Shown in pieces: positions 61,623 to 64,000 of a stretch of DNA of 64,000 nucleotides. Each line of letters starts with the position of its first letter. Position 1 is the stretch's first letter. The stretch is taken from the NCBI RefSeq assembly GCF_003429005.1, contig NZ_QVQV01000011.1, positions 62,184 to 126,183 on the forward strand. Direction: 5' to 3'. The notes under the pieces are model-generated. The model was not told where the DNA came from and searched no databases. It saw nothing but the letters and a program-made list of their open reading frames with translations. This stretch comes from Paraburkholderia sp. DHOC27. GTDB taxonomy: Bacteria; Pseudomonadota; Gammaproteobacteria; Burkholderiales; Burkholderiaceae. Both the position numbers and the translations under genes were made by a program.

Positions 61623-62822
61623 ATGTCAACTACGAACATGGAACGCTCTACCGAAGCATCGAATGAGACGCAGCCGGTGAGGCCGATGCCAACAGGCGCG
61701 CCTTCGGCGGCGTACAGACTTGTCGAAGAGATGCTGTCGCAGGCGGACATCGAGATAGGCGGAGAGCGCCCATGGGATATCCGGTTACTCGCCCAAGGCG
61801 TTCCCGAACGCGTGCTCGCTCAAGGCAATCTTGGATTGGGCGAGGCGTATATGGAAGGGCAGTGGGAGTGTGACGAGCTTGATCAGTTTTTCGCGCGCGT
61901 CATGCGTGCCCACATCGACGAAAAGATCCATCCATCCCGACTTGTCCTGCATGCATTGCGCGCCCGTCTGCTTAACCGGCAGACAGCGCGGCGTGCATGG
62001 AAAGTCGGTCAGGTTCACTACGACATTGGCAACGAATTCTACGAGGCCATGCTCGACAGCAGGATGACGTACACGTGCGGCTACTGGGCGGCGGGCGCGC
62101 ATACACTGGAGGCGGCTCAGGAAGAAAAGCTGGATCTGATTTGCCGCAAGCTTCAGCTGAGGCCCGGTATGCGGTTGCTGGATATCGGATGCGGATGGGG
62201 CAGTCTGATGGGTTTTGCGGCGGAGTACTACGACGTGGAGTGCGTCGGGGTCACCATATCGCAGGAGCAGGCGGACTGGGGAAGACAACGGTACGCGGGG
62301 ATGCCGATCGAGTTCAGGCTGCAGGATTACCGCACGCTCAATGAGCGGTTCGACCGGATCGCGAGCGTGGGTATGTTCGAACACGTCGGCGCGAAAAATT
62401 ACCGCACCTACATGGAAGTGGCCCACCGGTGTCTGGTCGAGGACGGCCTCTTTGTGCTGCATACCATCGGAAAGAACCAGCGCCATTCGACGCCGGATCC
62501 GTGGATCGACCGATACATTTTTCCCAATGGCGAACTGCCCTCGATCGGCCATATTGGGGATGCTGCGGGCGGGCTCTTCGTGGTGGAGGATCTGCACAAC
62601 TTTGGCGCGGACTATGACCGCACATTGATGGCATGGCATGCGAATGTTGAAGCGGCGTGGCCGCAGTTCGCCGAGCAGATGGGGGAGCGCTTTCACCGGA
62701 TGTGGCGTTACTACCTGCTGTCCTGCGCCGGTGCATTTCGGGCGCGTGATATCCAGCTCTGGCAATGGGTGTTATCGAAGGGAGGCATCCCGGGAGGCTA
62801 TCGGCGGCCTGCAGTTCGTTAG
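61623..62822 (+). CDS. cfa: Cyclopropane-fatty-acyl-phospholipid synthase (copy 2)
   Basis: The 399-residue product has LLDIGCGWGSLMGFA, VTISQEQADWG, IASVGMFEHVGAKNYRTYMEVAHRC and YIFPNGELPS, nearly the same as the copy at 6274 behind FR3. It methylates unsaturated phospholipid chains. AAGGAGAAAAC precedes the ATG. It is fourth in the FR15 operon, 77 bases after MutS-like B. Confidence 0.93.
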   Translation: MSTTNMERSTEASNETQPVRPMPTGAPSAAYRLVEEMLSQADIEIGGERPWDIRLLAQGVPERVLAQGNLGLGEAYMEGQWECDELDQFFARVMRAHIDEKIHPSRLVLHALRARLLNRQTARRAWKVGQVHYDIGNEFYEAMLDSRMTYTCGYWAAGAHTLEAAQEEKLDLICRKLQLRPGMRLLDIGCGWGSLMGFAAEYYDVECVGVTISQEQADWGRQRYAGMPIEFRLQDYRTLNERFDRIASVGMFEHVGAKNYRTYMEVAHRCLVEDGLFVLHTIGKNQRHSTPDPWIDRYIFPNGELPSIGHIGDAAGGLFVVEDLHNFGADYDRTLMAWHANVEAAWPQFAEQMGERFHRMWRYYLLSCAGAFRARDIQLWQWVLSKGGIPGGYRRPAVR

Positions 62823-62973
62823 GGCTGGGGGGCAATGGATCCGGTCTGCCGACGAGGCTCGCAATCGTCCGGGATCATCGGTGCGAGGGCCCGCATGTTC
62901 GCGGCCTCGAAGCCTGGCCGGCCCAAGCGGCCAGCGGCGTACCCTCTATGCGCCCGCAACTTATGGACGTTGC

Positions 62974-63315
62974 ATGAAGCGTGGTGACCAGATAAGGATC
63001 AGGGCGAAGGCAACGGTCTTCGGGGTCGCGTTATGCGTGACCGAGGGACTTGCTTTTATTCTGTCCGCCGTCGCGAGAATCTTTGACGTCGATACGTCAC
63101 CTGTCGAGTTCGGAATTTTCGGCGCGGTGACGACAGTGCTGGTCGCCGGCTGGCTACAGATGGACGCGCAACGGGCTTACAGTTTTGCGGACAGAAGCGG
63201 ATTTCTGAATCGGGACGAAACCAGAACCCGTGTGAAATCTGTCAGGGAGGACTGCCCCAAGTTCTGGCTCGTTGTTCTGTATCTGCAGTTGCACCCCGAA
63301 CTGATGGACAGCTAG
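62974..63315 (+). CDS. Small two-TM membrane protein (paralogue of 54834)
   Basis: The 113-residue product begins MKRGDQIRIRAKATVFGVALC and has two hydrophobic segments and the tail EDCPKFWLVVLYLQLHPELM, matching the protein at 54834. It is probably the last gene of the FR15 operon, 151 bases after cfa. The function is unknown. Confidence 0.68.
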   Translation: MKRGDQIRIRAKATVFGVALCVTEGLAFILSAVARIFDVDTSPVEFGIFGAVTTVLVAGWLQMDAQRAYSFADRSGFLNRDETRTRVKSVREDCPKFWLVVLYLQLHPELMDS

Positions 63316-63381
63316 CGAGATACAGACGGGGCCGCAGATTCGCAGGGTACCCCGTCTACCGGGGGAGCGCGTCGGCGTTTT

Positions 63382-63786
63382 TTAGCGCGCCATAGCGAGC
63401 CGTGTAACCGCAGAGACTGCCACAACCGTGGCAATGCCAAGTGCCGTCATGCTGAGCGAAGCGGAGACATGAATGAGGACTTCGCCGGCTGCCCATTTGT
63501 ACTTGCCTTGCTGGAGGTCGGCGACGACTTCTGCCGAAAAAGTCGAGAACGTCGAAAGGCCGCCCATCAGTCCGGTAATCACGAACAGACGCCATTCCAC
63601 TGGAATCTCGGGAAGTCTCGCGAAGAATGCGATGGCGACGCCGATGATGTATCCCGCAATGACGTTTGCGGCAAGCGTGCCCAAAGGGAGGTCCGGAAAG
63701 AGCGCATTCAGACGTATTCCCAGGAACCAACGGAACAGGGATCCGAGAGCGCCGCCGATGGCGACTGCCAGAATCGATGGATACAT
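63382..63786 (-). CDS. crcB: Fluc fluoride channel CrcB (copy 2)
   Basis: The 134-residue protein is a Fluc channel: GGALGSLFRWFLGI, LPLGTLAANVIAGYIIG with the pore Asn, and GLMGGLSTFSTFSAE. It lies 72 bases behind FR16, the arrangement for which the motif was named. It is similar to the copy at 28777. Two related Fluc subunits might form homo- or heterodimers; not determinable here. Confidence 0.96.
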   Translation of the reverse strand: MYPSILAVAIGGALGSLFRWFLGIRLNALFPDLPLGTLAANVIAGYIIGVAIAFFARLPEIPVEWRLFVITGLMGGLSTFSTFSAEVVADLQQGKYKWAAGEVLIHVSASLSMTALGIATVVAVSAVTRLAMAR

Positions 63787-63858
63787 GCGATGCGCCTCAA
63801 AAGATAACGTGACACGAGCTGGAGTCTTGTTCTAGCGACCCGTGCTCAGGGCGTTTTC

Positions 63859-63905
63859 AGGCATCATCGGCTCTATCTGAGCGGTTAAAGGAGAATGCCA
63901 TCTCC
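63859..63905 (-). promoter_or_regulatory. Fluoride riboswitch FR16
   Basis: Minus-strand reading: GGAGATGGCATTCTCC, TTTAACCGCTCAGATAGAGCC, GATGATGCCTGAA. The end is CCTGA instead of CCTAC. It directly precedes crcB. Confidence 0.9.
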
Positions 63906-63912
63906 AGGTGGG

Positions 63913-63940
63913 ATTTTATCATTGAAGCGTGCGGCGTCAA
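63913..63940 (-). promoter_or_regulatory. Predicted promoter for FR16
   Basis: On the minus strand TTGACG (63940-63935) and TAAAAT (63918-63913) are 16 bp apart. Confidence 0.6.
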
Positions 63941-64000
63941 CTGCGGCCTCTCGCGCGGTAAGCGGTTTCCGGCGCTTAACGCACGCAGCTAACTCACGTG

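Noticed and set aside
2836..63905. The repeated aptamers as a CRISPR array or dispersed transposon repeats
   Set aside because: Spacing is irregular, orientation mixed, and the copies covary as RNA structures and precede genes.

Overview
The base composition (about 60 percent GC), the typical beta-proteobacterial CtaD, the sensor-kinase fragment and the general gene style suggest a Burkholderiales bacterium of the Paraburkholderia/Caballeronia/Burkholderia type. This is an inference. No rRNA, tRNA, CRISPR array or replication origin was seen.

The window is dominated by what looks like a very large fluoride-response island. I find sixteen fluoride (crcB-motif) riboswitch aptamers on both strands, named FR1 to FR16 in coordinate order here. 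Nearly all sit just downstream of a recognisable promoter or -10 box and start a transcript. Their genes are: fluoride exporters (crcB at 63.4-63.8 kb and clcF at 53.1 kb; another crcB at 28.8 kb has no aptamer of its own); spare copies of fluoride-sensitive metabolic enzymes (two enolases, two inorganic pyrophosphatases, one phosphoglycerate mutase); two cyclopropane fatty acid synthases; CorA and MntP/YtaF-like metal transporters; four PII-like DUF190 or DUF190-like proteins; two universal stress proteins; a HAD phosphatase-like protein; an ABC exporter with two MutS-like ATPases; an orphan cytochrome oxidase subunit I; and a six-gene hydrogenase-4/complex-I-like membrane complex that has lost its nickel ligands.

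The part that looks undescribed is a family of cysteine-rich proteins built from a repeated C-x2-C-x(about 26-38)-C-x2-H module (genes at 3.3, 9.4, 26.1 and 27.5 kb). It is tied to dynamin-like GTPases: one GTPase (19.9 kb) carries two such modules fused at its C-terminus, and another (24.0-26.1 kb) overlaps a module-type gene and is followed by ctaD. All these transcripts begin with a fluoride riboswitch.

Layout. 0-1.4 kb: oxidoreductase and a frameshifted SCP2-like gene. 1.6-2.8 kb: ion channel. 2.8-32.7 kb: first fluoride block. 32.7-40.5 kb: Hyf-like operon under FR12. 40.8-50.6 kb: an unrelated aldehyde/electrophile-type cluster with two MerR regulators and four promoters having the 19-bp spacer typical of MerR control; an IS21-family element with a 6-bp target duplication interrupts its aldehyde dehydrogenase. 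50.7-52.8 kb: a kinase fragment, an EamA transporter and a HIT protein. 52.9-63.9 kb: second fluoride block, ending with crcB and its riboswitch.

Taken together the island appears to combine fluoride export, replacement of inhibited enzymes, membrane lipid and membrane remodelling functions, and several proteins with no known role. The grouping by riboswitch is directly visible; the physiological roles of the unknown genes are inference.
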